Assembly (NCBI GenBank): GCA_017303395.1
Contig: JAFLBN010000002.1
Location: 356,166 to 420,165, forward strand
DNA: 64,000 nt
Reading direction: 5' to 3'
DNA from: Chitinophagales bacterium
GTDB lineage: Bacteria > Bacteroidota > Bacteroidia > Chitinophagales > Chitinophagaceae
The notes under the pieces are model-generated. The model was not told the origin of the DNA, searched no databases, and saw only the letters and a program-made list of their open reading frames with translations. The position numbers and the translations under genes are program-made. Positions 8,995 to 17,920 of this stretch are shown here, one piece after another (the first letter of the stretch is position 1; each line of letters opens with the position of its first letter).

Positions 8995-9570
8995 TTATTT
9001 TTTTAAATGTAAATTCAGTTTCTCTATCTTATCTTTTAGTATCCGTCGGCCTTCTGACAAATGCCATTTTGAAGTTCCCTCACTGATACCCAGTACTTTA
9101 CCTATTTCTTTATGAGATAGCCCTTCCATCACATACATATTGAAAACTGACCTTGTAGCTACAGGTAATGATTGTACCATCTCCAACAACTCATTGTAGT
9201 ACATCCTGTCTGCATGGTCTTTTTCTATGTATTGATCTTTTTCTACCAGCATTATCTTCTCATTGTATCGCGAATTTTGCTTTACATAGTCTGATACTGC
9301 ATGAAAGACTATTTTCCTCAACCAACCTTCAAAAGAACCTTGAAACGTGTACTGGTCTATCTTCTGAAACGCCCGCAAAAAACCATTATTCAACACCTCT
9401 TCAGCCTGTTCCGTATGATCTATATACCTTCTCACAACGCCCATCATACGCGGGTAGAACAAGTGATACAACTTCTCCTGTGCGCCACGCTCATTGCGCG
9501 CGCACCCATGAATCAGTTCTTGCAGCTCGTTCGTCTGTCCGGGTATTGTATAGCTCAATGCAATAGACAA
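8995..9570 (-). CDS. RNA polymerase ECF sigma-70 factor
   Basis: The 191 residues contain region 2 (AEEVLNNGFLRAFQKIDQY, then GSFEGWLRKIVFHAVSDYVKQ) and a region 4 helix-turn-helix (GLSHKEIGKVLGISEGTSKWHLSEGRRIL). The start is TTG at 9570, because no ATG exists before region 2; TTG at 9558 is an alternative. It is the first gene of a two-gene unit with the anti-sigma-like barrel protein and is presumably controlled by it. Confidence 0.9.
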   Translation of the reverse strand: MSIALSYTIPGQTNELQELIHGCARNERGAQEKLYHLFYPRMMGVVRRYIDHTEQAEEVLNNGFLRAFQKIDQYTFQGSFEGWLRKIVFHAVSDYVKQNSRYNEKIMLVEKDQYIEKDHADRMYYNELLEMVQSLPVATRSVFNMYVMEGLSHKEIGKVLGISEGTSKWHLSEGRRILKDKIEKLNLHLKK

Positions 9571-9711
9571 GTAACGGGAATTAAAGATTTCCTACATAAT
9601 AGACTGTAGCCACAGTATTTACGTTGGGTATTACCATTACATTTTTGAATTTATTAATAAATTTTCCAGCTGGACTATGAATAATATATCAAAATGACCA
9701 TATTCATATAA

Positions 9712-9747
9712 ATAAAAACCACTATTTGAGAAGCCCAAATAGTGGTT
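9712..9747 (-). terminator. Terminator after the lipoprotein gene at 9767
   Basis: Perfect 12-bp stem AACCACTATTTG / CAAATAGTGGTT with a 7-base loop. Read on the minus strand it is followed by TTTTTAT. It lies 20 bases beyond the stop codon at 9767. Confidence 0.85.
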
Positions 9748-9766
9748 AAAAAGCAATTAAAATATA

Positions 9767-10318
9767 CTAAATAGTTTTACCCGTAGGGTCTATTTCGACA
9801 CTCATGAGATTAACTTTCAACCTGCTAATCATGTAGTAATAATCAATATACGGACTGTCGTATGGCATTCTGATATACAGAACAGGTTTCATTCTAGCGG
9901 GGTAGTTTTGATAATATGGAACAAAGTCAATGTTCTCCAGTTTACCATCAAAAGAATACTTGTTAGAATCTAACTTAGTCTTTACTATAGGTACTTCAAC
10001 ACTGTCTGTTTCTGTCAATTTCATGTATGCTTTAACATCCATGAAATTACCCCTTACACGTACGTTAACACCACCTTTCTCGGCAGTACAAAGATCTGTA
10101 AAAGTAGCACCGCTATACCTGATGACACATGACTTCCAAGCATCTAACTCATAAAATCCCCAAAGTTTATCAAATGTTTCTGCACCATAAACATGTTGAT
10201 ACTGTGTAACCGGGTATTTGCAAACTGGCTGAACATAGTTAGCTTCTGTCCTTCTGCATGATGATGAAAAGATAACAGATGCGATAGCTAACGGGAACAA
10301 TAGAGATTTGATTTTCAT
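9767..10318 (-). CDS. Hypothetical lipoprotein
   Basis: 183 residues with a lipoprotein signal peptide and lipobox (FSSSC, Cys at about residue 21). No family is recognised. The mature part holds three further Cys residues (VCKYP, KSCVI, DLCTA), which could form disulfides, and many Tyr residues (YYQNYP, YIDYYYM). It has its own terminator and appears monocistronic. Confidence 0.75.
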   Translation of the reverse strand: MKIKSLLFPLAIASVIFSSSCRRTEANYVQPVCKYPVTQYQHVYGAETFDKLWGFYELDAWKSCVIRYSGATFTDLCTAEKGGVNVRVRGNFMDVKAYMKLTETDSVEVPIVKTKLDSNKYSFDGKLENIDFVPYYQNYPARMKPVLYIRMPYDSPYIDYYYMISRLKVNLMSVEIDPTGKTI

Positions 10319-10417
10319 AAATGTTATATTATAACAGGGTGTGAAAATACTATATTTTACAATTTTTGAAGCAGTTTTGTGGTTATATTTTTATACAATA
10401 ACCTGTAATCAACTATT

Positions 10418-11887
10418 TTGAACAAAATCATATACCGACTAAACCAACTCTTCGAAGGGAAAACCGCCATTATAGTAGCATTGTGTCTATTCGTATTACT
10501 GATATTATCATCGGGACTGAAATATGATTTGAACGAATGGGACGAATCTCGCTTGGGTTCGAATTGCTATGAAATGCATTTAAACCATGATTATATAAAC
10601 CTTTACTATAACGGAAAGCCCGACACATGGATAGCTAAACCAGTGCTTCTTAACTGGTTAATATTAATTAGTTCTAATGTATTGGGGTTTAATGAATTAT
10701 CACTAAGACTACCAACTTACTTAGCCACCATTGCATTGGTTTATTTCTTAATGCGATTAATACAGCAATATGAAGGCACTAAAACAGCATTTATAACATC
10801 TCTCATACTACTAACATCAAAAACATTGTTGGGGTGGCACAGTGGGCTTACAGGAGATTATGATATGACATTAACGCTTTTCCTTACACTATCAATTTCA
10901 AGCTTTTTGCAATATATAGAAACAAAGAATCCTAAACAGCTTTTCTTATTTGCTGTTTTTACAGGGCTTGCATTTTATACAAAAGGAACCGCTGCTTTTA
11001 TTTTTATACCAGGTATAGCCGCATATCTGATAATAAAACGCAAATTTATTTTAGTAGTAAAGACACGGGAATTCTTAATTGCCAGCCTGATACTGTTGGT
11101 TTTTGTGCTTAGCTGGGTACTACTCCTTTTGATATTGGGAAATCACTTCGACTCATCATTTTATGGAAGTAACAATGCAGTCAGCATACTATTCTTTGAC
11201 GATACTTTCAGACGCATAACAGACAATAGCTTTCAGGATAAAACGGGCAATAATCCTTTTTTTGTTTTCGTTGCTATGGATGTGAGACTTAATCTGTGGA
11301 ATTATATTTTCTACATCATACTGTTCGCGCTTACTGTTCGGTTATTAATAAACACAAAAAGCAAAACAGACAAAGCAAGTTCAACTACAAGCGAACTAAT
11401 TGAACTATCATTCTGTATAACAATACCAGTATTTCTACTACTTAGCATTTCAAAAACGCAACATGACTGGTACCTAATACCATGTTTTGTATTTATAGCA
11501 TACATTATAGCCCATTATATAGTAGTGGCATATGTAAAATACAGACCAATACTAATTGGTTTTACTCTGCTTACCTGCTTTACATTATCGAGACATGCGT
11601 ATTATATATACTCACAACCAACAATAATACATAAGACACTGAACAGAAATAATCCAGTGCTTAAAAATGCAAAACGCATTGTTTCTGTAGGCATGCCCAA
11701 ACATCATATATTCCTTTATCTGCAGTGGATGCAAATGAAAGTTATAACACTCCAGAATACCCAAACACTATCAGAACAAAAAGGCGAACTCCTATTATTG
11801 TGCAATGGCCAACTAAAAGACATACCCTTACAACAAATCCATATTATGCAAAGGTTTGATGAGTTTGTGATAGCCCGAATCAATTAA
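10418..11887 (+). CDS. GT39/ArnT-like membrane glycosyltransferase
   Basis: 489-residue polytopic protein with about 11-12 hydrophobic segments. The first periplasmic loop carries an acidic motif (YDLNEWDESRLG) typical of GT39-like polyprenyl-phosphate-sugar transferases, where an Asp/Glu is catalytic. A later loop has GWHSGLTGDYDMTLT. Such enzymes move a sugar from a polyprenyl phosphate to lipid or protein acceptors. The start is TTG at 10418, since the DE motif follows the first helix directly and no ATG precedes it. The last 8 bases overlap the convergent TonB receptor gene. Confidence 0.8.
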   Translation: MNKIIYRLNQLFEGKTAIIVALCLFVLLILSSGLKYDLNEWDESRLGSNCYEMHLNHDYINLYYNGKPDTWIAKPVLLNWLILISSNVLGFNELSLRLPTYLATIALVYFLMRLIQQYEGTKTAFITSLILLTSKTLLGWHSGLTGDYDMTLTLFLTLSISSFLQYIETKNPKQLFLFAVFTGLAFYTKGTAAFIFIPGIAAYLIIKRKFILVVKTREFLIASLILLVFVLSWVLLLLILGNHFDSSFYGSNNAVSILFFDDTFRRITDNSFQDKTGNNPFFVFVAMDVRLNLWNYIFYIILFALTVRLLINTKSKTDKASSTTSELIELSFCITIPVFLLLSISKTQHDWYLIPCFVFIAYIIAHYIVVAYVKYRPILIGFTLLTCFTLSRHAYYIYSQPTIIHKTLNRNNPVLKNAKRIVSVGMPKHHIFLYLQWMQMKVITLQNTQTLSEQKGELLLLCNGQLKDIPLQQIHIMQRFDEFVIARIN

Positions 11888-13811
11888 TACTATACCTGAT
11901 ACCAACCAGCCAATTGATACCTGGCATTGGCCTGCCATTTACTACCTGATATTGTTTATTCCACACATTATTACACTGTGCTGTGCATTGAAGGTTATTA
12001 CTACCTAAAGGTAGTGTATATAAGACCTGCACATTGCCCGTGTTATAAGGCATCAACCATTGCGATTCATCGACGGTTATGAAGCGATAACCGGTATAGG
12101 TATGATTGTAATTGAAGTATAGCTGCCTGAAATTAAACCCAATATTTATCTGACCATTGTAGCGGGGAGCATAAGGGATTTGCTTGCCTATACTGCCATC
12201 TCCTGATATATAGGATGAAACTGTTGTAGATAAAACATAAGATGTATTTACGGCTAAGTGCAGGTTTAGCTTGCCAAAGCCGACAGTCAGTTTATTATCG
12301 GTCTCTACCCCACGGCTGTGCACAGTTGCTATGTTATGTGGTGTCCAGATAGCGCCACCAAACCAGACTATCCAGTTGTCAATGACACGGTTAAAAACCG
12401 ATAGCTCATGGTTCAACACTACTCTATTGGCAGAATTGGAATGGAATACATAGCCCGCATCTGTACTCCACCCACTTTCAGGAAGCAGATTTCTGTTACC
12501 ACCGGGGTTGTAGTACAATTCATTAAGCGTTGGCACTCTATATGTTTTTTGAGCGTTTGCCTTTAAGGTCAACCAGCTTGTAATATCGTATGCAATATTA
12601 CCTCCGGGCAATAAGTAGCTGTTATCGTCAACTGCTTCGCCCCTCAGATTTAATGCAACCTTCAGTTTACCGCTAGGGTTACTGTACAGGTAATTTGCGG
12701 CAAGTGCATACCTGTTTTGCGTATTTGTTTGGCTGATGCTGGCACTATCTACCCATTGTACAGATATAGGTGCCATTATCATAATGCGATGGCGCGTACC
12801 AACTGCAAAACGCATAGCAGCCTCTGTATATAGTTGATTGCTTGCATTTTTTGTATTGAGTAATGCAAGTGTGTCCTGATAGCGCATGTAGTCTCTGATA
12901 TAAGACAGCTTTACGGATGTGTGAACGGATTTGTCTGTTCTATTCCAATCTGCCAATAAGCGCAATGATTCATCGCGCTGATTTTTTACTGATTGAGATT
13001 CGAACAATGCGCGGGGTACTTCTCTGTAATATTGTTGATACCACCCTGTGAGAGATATAACATTCTTGCTATTTGCTTTATATGCCACTTGCAATAAACC
13101 GACGCCGCTGCTCAAAGAGGCATTACTCATGTTACGTTTAATAGCGCCGTCTATGTAGCTGAAATTATTCTTTGCAGACTGTCCGAACCCGTTAACAGCC
13201 ACGTACCATTTGCTTGTGCTGAATCCAGAACGCAGCCCCAATTGATATTGGCTGAAACTGCCTGCTACGGCATAAACTGAGTGATGAAATACATTACTGG
13301 TATCGAAGTATGGCTTTTCGTTTTCTACCACCAATGCACCGCCAACATTGCCACTACCCCACATGGCGGAAGAGCTGCCGTACACAAGGTTTATCTTATT
13401 CATCAAAGCAACAGGCAGCAGGGAAACATCTGAAATCCCCATTGCAGCATTTTGTAGTGGCACACCATTCCAATACACTTGCGACTGCGCAGCGGATGCA
13501 CCGCGAAAGCTAAGTGTAGCCAAGCCATTGATACCATATGTTTTGATAAATACAGGCGACTGTTGAGCGAGCATATTTGCCACGCTCTGAAACTGATATT
13601 GCCTGAGCGTAATGCTATCGATACTTGTTATTTTTTGCCCGGGAGCATAAGTGTTGATACGCTCATCATTTGATATCTGTAGCTTTTTCTTAGCCTTGAC
13701 CTTAACATCTTTCAATGTATCTGCCAACTGCCCTTTGGACACAGAAAAAGAAAGTAACAATACAATCAGTATTGCTACTCCTTTGTTCACCGTGAAAGGG
13801 GACTTGCTCAT
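11880..13811 (-). CDS. TonB-dependent receptor, BtuB-like (cobalamin import)
   Basis: 643 residues: signal peptide ending VSKGQ, plug domain about residues 55-165 (NMLAQQSPVFIKTYGINGLATLSFRG region; VNGVP-like box as VYWNGVPLQNA), then a beta-barrel with repeated Arg/Tyr strand motifs and a C-terminal strand ending WLVGIRYSIN. No long carboxypeptidase-like N-terminal extension is present, so this is a small receptor of BtuB size, not a SusC type. As last gene of a cobalamin-riboswitch operon it most likely imports vitamin B12. Substrate is inferred from context. Confidence 0.88.
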   Translation of the reverse strand: MSKSPFTVNKGVAILIVLLLSFSVSKGQLADTLKDVKVKAKKKLQISNDERINTYAPGQKITSIDSITLRQYQFQSVANMLAQQSPVFIKTYGINGLATLSFRGASAAQSQVYWNGVPLQNAAMGISDVSLLPVALMNKINLVYGSSSAMWGSGNVGGALVVENEKPYFDTSNVFHHSVYAVAGSFSQYQLGLRSGFSTSKWYVAVNGFGQSAKNNFSYIDGAIKRNMSNASLSSGVGLLQVAYKANSKNVISLTGWYQQYYREVPRALFESQSVKNQRDESLRLLADWNRTDKSVHTSVKLSYIRDYMRYQDTLALLNTKNASNQLYTEAAMRFAVGTRHRIMIMAPISVQWVDSASISQTNTQNRYALAANYLYSNPSGKLKVALNLRGEAVDDNSYLLPGGNIAYDITSWLTLKANAQKTYRVPTLNELYYNPGGNRNLLPESGWSTDAGYVFHSNSANRVVLNHELSVFNRVIDNWIVWFGGAIWTPHNIATVHSRGVETDNKLTVGFGKLNLHLAVNTSYVLSTTVSSYISGDGSIGKQIPYAPRYNGQINIGFNFRQLYFNYNHTYTGYRFITVDESQWLMPYNTGNVQVLYTLPLGSNNLQCTAQCNNVWNKQYQVVNGRPMPGINWLVGIRYSIN

Positions 13812-13820
13812 GTATTATCT

Positions 13821-14903
13821 TTATTCAAAATAAAAGCTGCCAGGACCTACGCCTACTGCAAAACTATTTACCTGATTACCTGCGGCATTATATACCGTTA
13901 CAACACCTTTTTGTATAAAACCCTTCGGGTCTCCCACATAAATATTGCCCGACTGTGGCTCTACACCTAATGCCCAAAAGTATTGAAACTTCTGCGCAGC
14001 AACGAATGGTGCTTTAGGCAACTGAGTATCATTGATACTCATTCTATAGATACCGTTATTATCTGTCCCCCCATTGTAATCTACCTGTATGAAATACAAC
14101 ACATCTTTAGCAAGGTTGAATACGGGTTTTATAACATCTGACTTTGCAGAAAAGTAAAACGTCTTCATCACCTCGTCCTTACCATTCAGTTGGGTAATGG
14201 CTGCCTGCTTGCCTTTATATACATTGCCCGATACAACCCAGAGATTACCATCTTTATCTACAGCCAGGCCATGTGGCGCTCTGTTATTGATGGCAATTGC
14301 ATCCTGTACTTTGTCTGTAGCAATATCTACTGTATAAATATTGCCACATGCAGTATCCCAGGTGCTGATGTAAGCTTTATTGTTCCGCATGACCATAAAC
14401 TCGGGGTTCTGGTATGGCATATCTATCGTTCCGCTTACAGACATACTTTGCGGATTGATGATATAGACCTTATTGCTAAACAACGTAGATACATAAGCCT
14501 TAGTATCACTGACAGGCAATATATATCTTGGCTTAGGGATATTGATGATACCTATTTGTTTTCTTGTAGAATCAAGCACCAGCACTTTATCTGAATTGTT
14601 GATACACAGAAACCACTTATCGCCTATCCTGCGTATGCTTTGAAACACGTCTCCAAGCTTTGAGCCTGTATTTACAGTCTCATAAATATTACCGTGATCT
14701 GTAGCTGTCTTATAGTTATATAAGTACAATGTACTGTTACCGTTGCCAAGACTCCCCTCGCAGACAGTATATACATTGCCTGAAGGTCCGGTAGTAGCTG
14801 GAGGCTTAGTATCAGGCTCTGTCGGCTTGTCTTTTACACAAGCCGACAGTAGCGATACTACCAGTATACCCGATATTATATTTTGGAAATACGTTCTACC
14901 CAT
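13821..14903 (-). CDS. Surface beta-propeller lipoprotein (BtuG/DUF5074-like)
   Basis: 360 residues: lipoprotein signal (SLLSAC, Cys at about 22), Pro/Thr-rich spacer, then a YVTN/YncE-like seven-bladed propeller with repeats such as VYTVCEGSLGNGNSTLYLYN, KVLVLDSTRKQIGIINI, KVYIINPQSMSVSGTIDM, NIYTVDIATDKVQDAI and NIYVGDPKGFIQKGVVTVY. In Bacteroides, BtuG is a surface propeller lipoprotein that binds cobalamin and caps BtuB; position between the DUF4465 gene and the receptor supports the same role here. The 5' end overlaps the previous gene by 28 bases. Direct cobalamin binding is inferred. Confidence 0.8.
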   Translation of the reverse strand: MGRTYFQNIISGILVVSLLSACVKDKPTEPDTKPPATTGPSGNVYTVCEGSLGNGNSTLYLYNYKTATDHGNIYETVNTGSKLGDVFQSIRRIGDKWFLCINNSDKVLVLDSTRKQIGIINIPKPRYILPVSDTKAYVSTLFSNKVYIINPQSMSVSGTIDMPYQNPEFMVMRNNKAYISTWDTACGNIYTVDIATDKVQDAIAINNRAPHGLAVDKDGNLWVVSGNVYKGKQAAITQLNGKDEVMKTFYFSAKSDVIKPVFNLAKDVLYFIQVDYNGGTDNNGIYRMSINDTQLPKAPFVAAQKFQYFWALGVEPQSGNIYVGDPKGFIQKGVVTVYNAAGNQVNSFAVGVGPGSFYFE

Positions 14904-16549
14904 TTGTTACCATTGGTATCTGTTACCACAAGGTAATAAACCCCTGTAGTTAAAGATGCTACAGAAAGTTTGTTGTTAACCACAGCACCATACATTACCA
15001 CACTACCCTTCATATCTGTTACAGTAGCATAAAGCTCGCCCTGTGGCGCTTTATTGAAAGCAATATTTATATCTGTTGCAGATGGATTAGGGAACACACT
15101 CATACTATTGCCCGACGCAATTGTTGTGTTCACAGAGCTTGCCCATCTCAGGTACATAGCGCCTACAGCTTCCAGATCGAAACCACCACTTACTACATTG
15201 GTAGGGTACGGGTCGTTGATTTTACGTCCGTTTTTGTCTGACTGACCATGAACGCCTATTGAACCGACAACATCCACCAATCGGATATGCGTAATATTAT
15301 TGATGTCGAGGCCAGGTGTGCCAGCCAGCTCTTGCAAATCGAACGGTGTACCGAAGCCACCTATGTATTTACCTGCCAGATTATCTACCTGACGTGCATT
15401 TTCATACACACCGGAAGCTGGTGTTTGCAACGTATCTGCAAAGCTGGTAGCAGGGAAACGTGTATAGTTTATGCCATCTGAACTTACCTCTACAAATGCA
15501 TATTCCAGGAATGCCTCTTCAGGATTGTTAGGATTTGCGAACCCATTTTCAAACACTACAAAGTCAGGCCCGTTACCATTATAGATTATGTTATTGAATG
15601 TAAGTACTGCTGTACCACTGTCACCAAGGCTTACCAGGAAGTTATCAGGCATGCCGATTGCGTTGGTATCTGCGCCCAATGTTGGTTTGCCTAAAGATTT
15701 ATCGGCAATATCCAACCAACCACGGTTCAGCTGGCAATGTGTTGCCCAACCTTTGATTGCAGGGTCGTTTTTGTTGATGGCAGTACTGCCTGAAACAGTA
15801 GCCTGTGGCGCAAAAGGGAATAAGTTTTCCTGTGTTATGAAATTGTCTATGCAGTAGTATGCGGGCGTATTCATACCAAACTGACCAACATCGCTGGAAC
15901 TGAGCATTAAACTAAGGCTATCAACCTTACCAAGTGGCATCAGGTTTACCCATTTCCATGTTTTAAGGATATAGTCTTTTGAGTTATCTGAAAAACGGAA
16001 GTCTGCCAGATACACCTCAACGCTATCCTGTTTTTTAACACCGTTATGGTAACCGTAGATTACCATTTTGAACCAGTCCTGATCATTGCCTGTAGTACCA
16101 CCAAACTTTTTGGCAAAGGCATCGCCATCGCGCATACTGTTGTAAGCGTATGTAGCATTCGTGATATAAAACCCAGCAGCAAAGCCACCCTTACCGGCAT
16201 TAATCAGTTTTATATAATTGTCTGATCCGTTTGCAACAATGTATTGATTAGAGCCGTTGTAGCCTTTCGCTGTTTTTGCAGAATATGAGTTGGTATAGCC
16301 ACTTTTTACGCTATCCGTCATATTGGTATATGCAAAACCACTACTCCAAAAACCGCCCCATGCAGTATTATAAACGCAAGGGAAGTGAGCTAAACCATTG
16401 TCGAACCCAACATCGTTTCCTGAATTTGAGTAGTTGACATAAAACGTGTCTGTCTTTGGCAAAGTAAGGCCTTCAAAATCGGCCACAGTTTGGGCATTAG
16501 TTGCCATAGTAGCAACCATTGCCGAGATGAACAGTGTAAATCTGCGCAT
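14876..16549 (-). CDS. DUF4465-type cell-surface protein with T9SS sorting tail (B12 operon)
   Basis: 557 residues in four parts: signal peptide (to TNAQ); about 20-240 a DUF4465-like domain (DFEGLTLPKTDTFY, WGGFWSSGFAYTNMTD, DWFKMVIYGYHNG); about 245-470 a second surface domain (LGDSGTAVLTFNNIIYNGNG, DFVVFENGF, YAFVEVSSDGINYTRFPA, DVVGSIGVHGQSDKNGRKIN); about 480-557 a T9SS type A sorting domain (MSVFPNPSATDINIAF to KWVERISKI). It is first in the operon and lies directly behind the cobalamin riboswitch. Likely exported through T9SS to help capture corrinoids. The last 28 bases overlap the propeller gene. Confidence 0.8.
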   Translation of the reverse strand: MRRFTLFISAMVATMATNAQTVADFEGLTLPKTDTFYVNYSNSGNDVGFDNGLAHFPCVYNTAWGGFWSSGFAYTNMTDSVKSGYTNSYSAKTAKGYNGSNQYIVANGSDNYIKLINAGKGGFAAGFYITNATYAYNSMRDGDAFAKKFGGTTGNDQDWFKMVIYGYHNGVKKQDSVEVYLADFRFSDNSKDYILKTWKWVNLMPLGKVDSLSLMLSSSDVGQFGMNTPAYYCIDNFITQENLFPFAPQATVSGSTAINKNDPAIKGWATHCQLNRGWLDIADKSLGKPTLGADTNAIGMPDNFLVSLGDSGTAVLTFNNIIYNGNGPDFVVFENGFANPNNPEEAFLEYAFVEVSSDGINYTRFPATSFADTLQTPASGVYENARQVDNLAGKYIGGFGTPFDLQELAGTPGLDINNITHIRLVDVVGSIGVHGQSDKNGRKINDPYPTNVVSGGFDLEAVGAMYLRWASSVNTTIASGNSMSVFPNPSATDINIAFNKAPQGELYATVTDMKGSVVMYGAVVNNKLSVASLTTGVYYLVVTDTNGNKWVERISKI

Positions 16550-16679
16550 AATAAATTGATTAATACAATTTGTTTAATGCGGCTTGAGAGAAATTGGCAG
16601 ATAACAATACAGCGATGGTTCCGGATCCATGCCCTGATTTTACCTGTGCTTTTATTCCCGAAAGCAGCGTAAATAAAAA

Positions 16680-16855
16680 ATGTCCAAAGGCAGGTCTTCT
16701 GACTCGCTTCACTTTTTGCGGCCTTCCCATCACGCAGTAGCGTGACAGTGGCGTTGGCTGTGCAAAAAGCTGTAAAATGAAGCTTACAGCATCGGGTAAT
16801 GTTCAGGATTTTCACCTGATTCCCTTTTAATTCCGTTGTTGAGCGGAAACCAATG
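16680..16855 (-). ncRNA. Cobalamin (AdoCbl-type) riboswitch
   Basis: On the minus strand the leader shows the conserved B12-box elements in order: AAAAGGGAAUCAGGUG, AAAAUCCUGAACAUUACCCG, AUGCUGUAAGC, CCACUGUCACGC, GGGAAGGCCGC and AGUCAGAAGACCUGCCU. It sits between the promoter box at 16862-16869 and the start codon at 16549. It should repress the downstream B12-uptake operon when cobalamin is plentiful. Ends are approximate; whether control is transcriptional or translational was not resolved. Confidence 0.95.
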
Positions 16856-16861
16856 TTGTTG

Positions 16862-16869
16862 CAAATGTA
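16862..16869 (-). promoter_or_regulatory. -7 promoter box of the cobalamin operon
   Basis: Minus strand reads TACATTTGC, an exact TAnnTTTG match. It lies just upstream of the riboswitch, so transcription would start near 16855 and include the whole aptamer. In the 380-base gap 16550-16929 nothing else is seen. Confidence 0.6.
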
Positions 16870-16929
16870 GGAAAATTTATCGCAGAAAGCCTTAACAAGA
16901 TTTCCACCTGATAATAACAGTTGAATATA

Positions 16930-17679
16930 CTAACCTGCCGTGCGCTGCCTGATAGCCTCGTACAATATCATACCTGCGGCTACAGAAACATTCAAAGAAT
17001 CGAACTGTACGGCCATAGGTATGCGTATCAGTTTATCGGCACGCCTAAGCACGTCTTTACTAATGCCTGTATCTTCTGCCCCCATTACGATACAGGAAGG
17101 AATTGTAAGGTCTGACTCTGCAACGGGTACACTCCCCCTCATTTCGGTACCTAATACCTGAATACCATTCAGTCGCAATACGTCAATAGCCTGTGGTACA
17201 GATGGCGTGCGGCATAGCATTATCTTATGCAATGCACCTGCAGATGTTTTAATGGCCTCTTCTGTTAGTGAGGCTGATGAAGATGTCGGCAGAATAAGCC
17301 CTTGCGCACCGCAGCAATAGGCACTGCGGGCAATGGCGCCTACATTTCGCACGTCTGTAACACCATCCAACATGATAAATAATGGCACATCGCCTTTATC
17401 TACCACCATAGATATTGCGTCTTGGAGCTCTACATAGTGTAGCAGGCTTGCCCATGCTACCACACCCTGATGCTGTGCTCTGGTAAGATTATTCAGCTTT
17501 TCAACCGGCACCTGGCTTACAGGGATATTAGCATCCTTGGCCAGCTTTTTAATAGCCGTTATTTCATCGCCCGAAGCAGAACGAAGCATGAATATTTTCT
17601 CTATTGCTTTTCCTTGTTGAATAGCTTCCATTACAGGCTTGCGGCCAATAAGCATCGGGAGTGAACGTGCCGGTTTCAT
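16930..17679 (-). CDS. 23S rRNA (guanosine-2'-O)-methyltransferase, RlmB-like SpoU family
   Basis: 249 residues with an N-terminal substrate-binding domain (LIGRKPVMEAIQQGKAIEKI; AQHQGVVAW) and a C-terminal SPOUT domain with the three family motifs: LDGVTDVRNVGAIARSAYC, CIVMGAEDTGIS and IPMAVQFDSLNVSVAAGMILYE. This two-part layout fits RlmB/TrmH-group-3 enzymes, which methylate a ribose in 23S rRNA; the exact site is not certain. ATG at 17679 chosen because the conserved sequence starts soon after. It follows the small CWC gene by 38 bases. Confidence 0.88.
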   Translation of the reverse strand: MKPARSLPMLIGRKPVMEAIQQGKAIEKIFMLRSASGDEITAIKKLAKDANIPVSQVPVEKLNNLTRAQHQGVVAWASLLHYVELQDAISMVVDKGDVPLFIMLDGVTDVRNVGAIARSAYCCGAQGLILPTSSSASLTEEAIKTSAGALHKIMLCRTPSVPQAIDVLRLNGIQVLGTEMRGSVPVAESDLTIPSCIVMGAEDTGISKDVLRRADKLIRIPMAVQFDSLNVSVAAGMILYEAIRQRTAG

Positions 17680-17717
17680 TGGTGTAAAGATAATGCCTGA
17701 ACCGGGATTTACAGGAT

Positions 17718-17909
17718 TTATTGGTTTTCGGCCTGATAATCTTCTGCATATGTAGCCAAACACTGCGGACACAAACAGTCAGCATAATTACCTTTTAAAT
17801 GCTGAAGTACTTCTTGGCTGAGTGTGTATTGTTGGCACCAACAGCCTGTTGCATCGCTTGTACATTCAAACGAAGCATTGCACTTGGAGCATTGTTTTGT
17901 GGATGGCAT
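17718..17909 (-). CDS. Small cysteine-rich CWC-family protein
   Basis: 63-residue protein with seven Cys in a zinc-ribbon-like pattern: CSKC, later FECTS, the family-defining GCWCQQ motif, and CLCPQC near the C-terminus. Cysteine-rich CWC proteins are small, widespread and uncharacterised; metal binding is likely. ATG at 17909 is preferred over the in-frame TTG at 17918, which would touch the upstream lipoprotein gene. Part of a three-gene run with the lipoprotein before it and the RlmB-like gene after it. Confidence 0.8.
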   Translation of the reverse strand: MPSTKQCSKCNASFECTSDATGCWCQQYTLSQEVLQHLKGNYADCLCPQCLATYAEDYQAENQ

Positions 17910-17920
17910 AATTGCCAAAG

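Noticed and set aside
16390-16815. Minus-strand frame of 141 codons across the riboswitch
   Set aside because: It overlaps the cobalamin aptamer and the start of the first operon gene in another frame, so coding is not credible.
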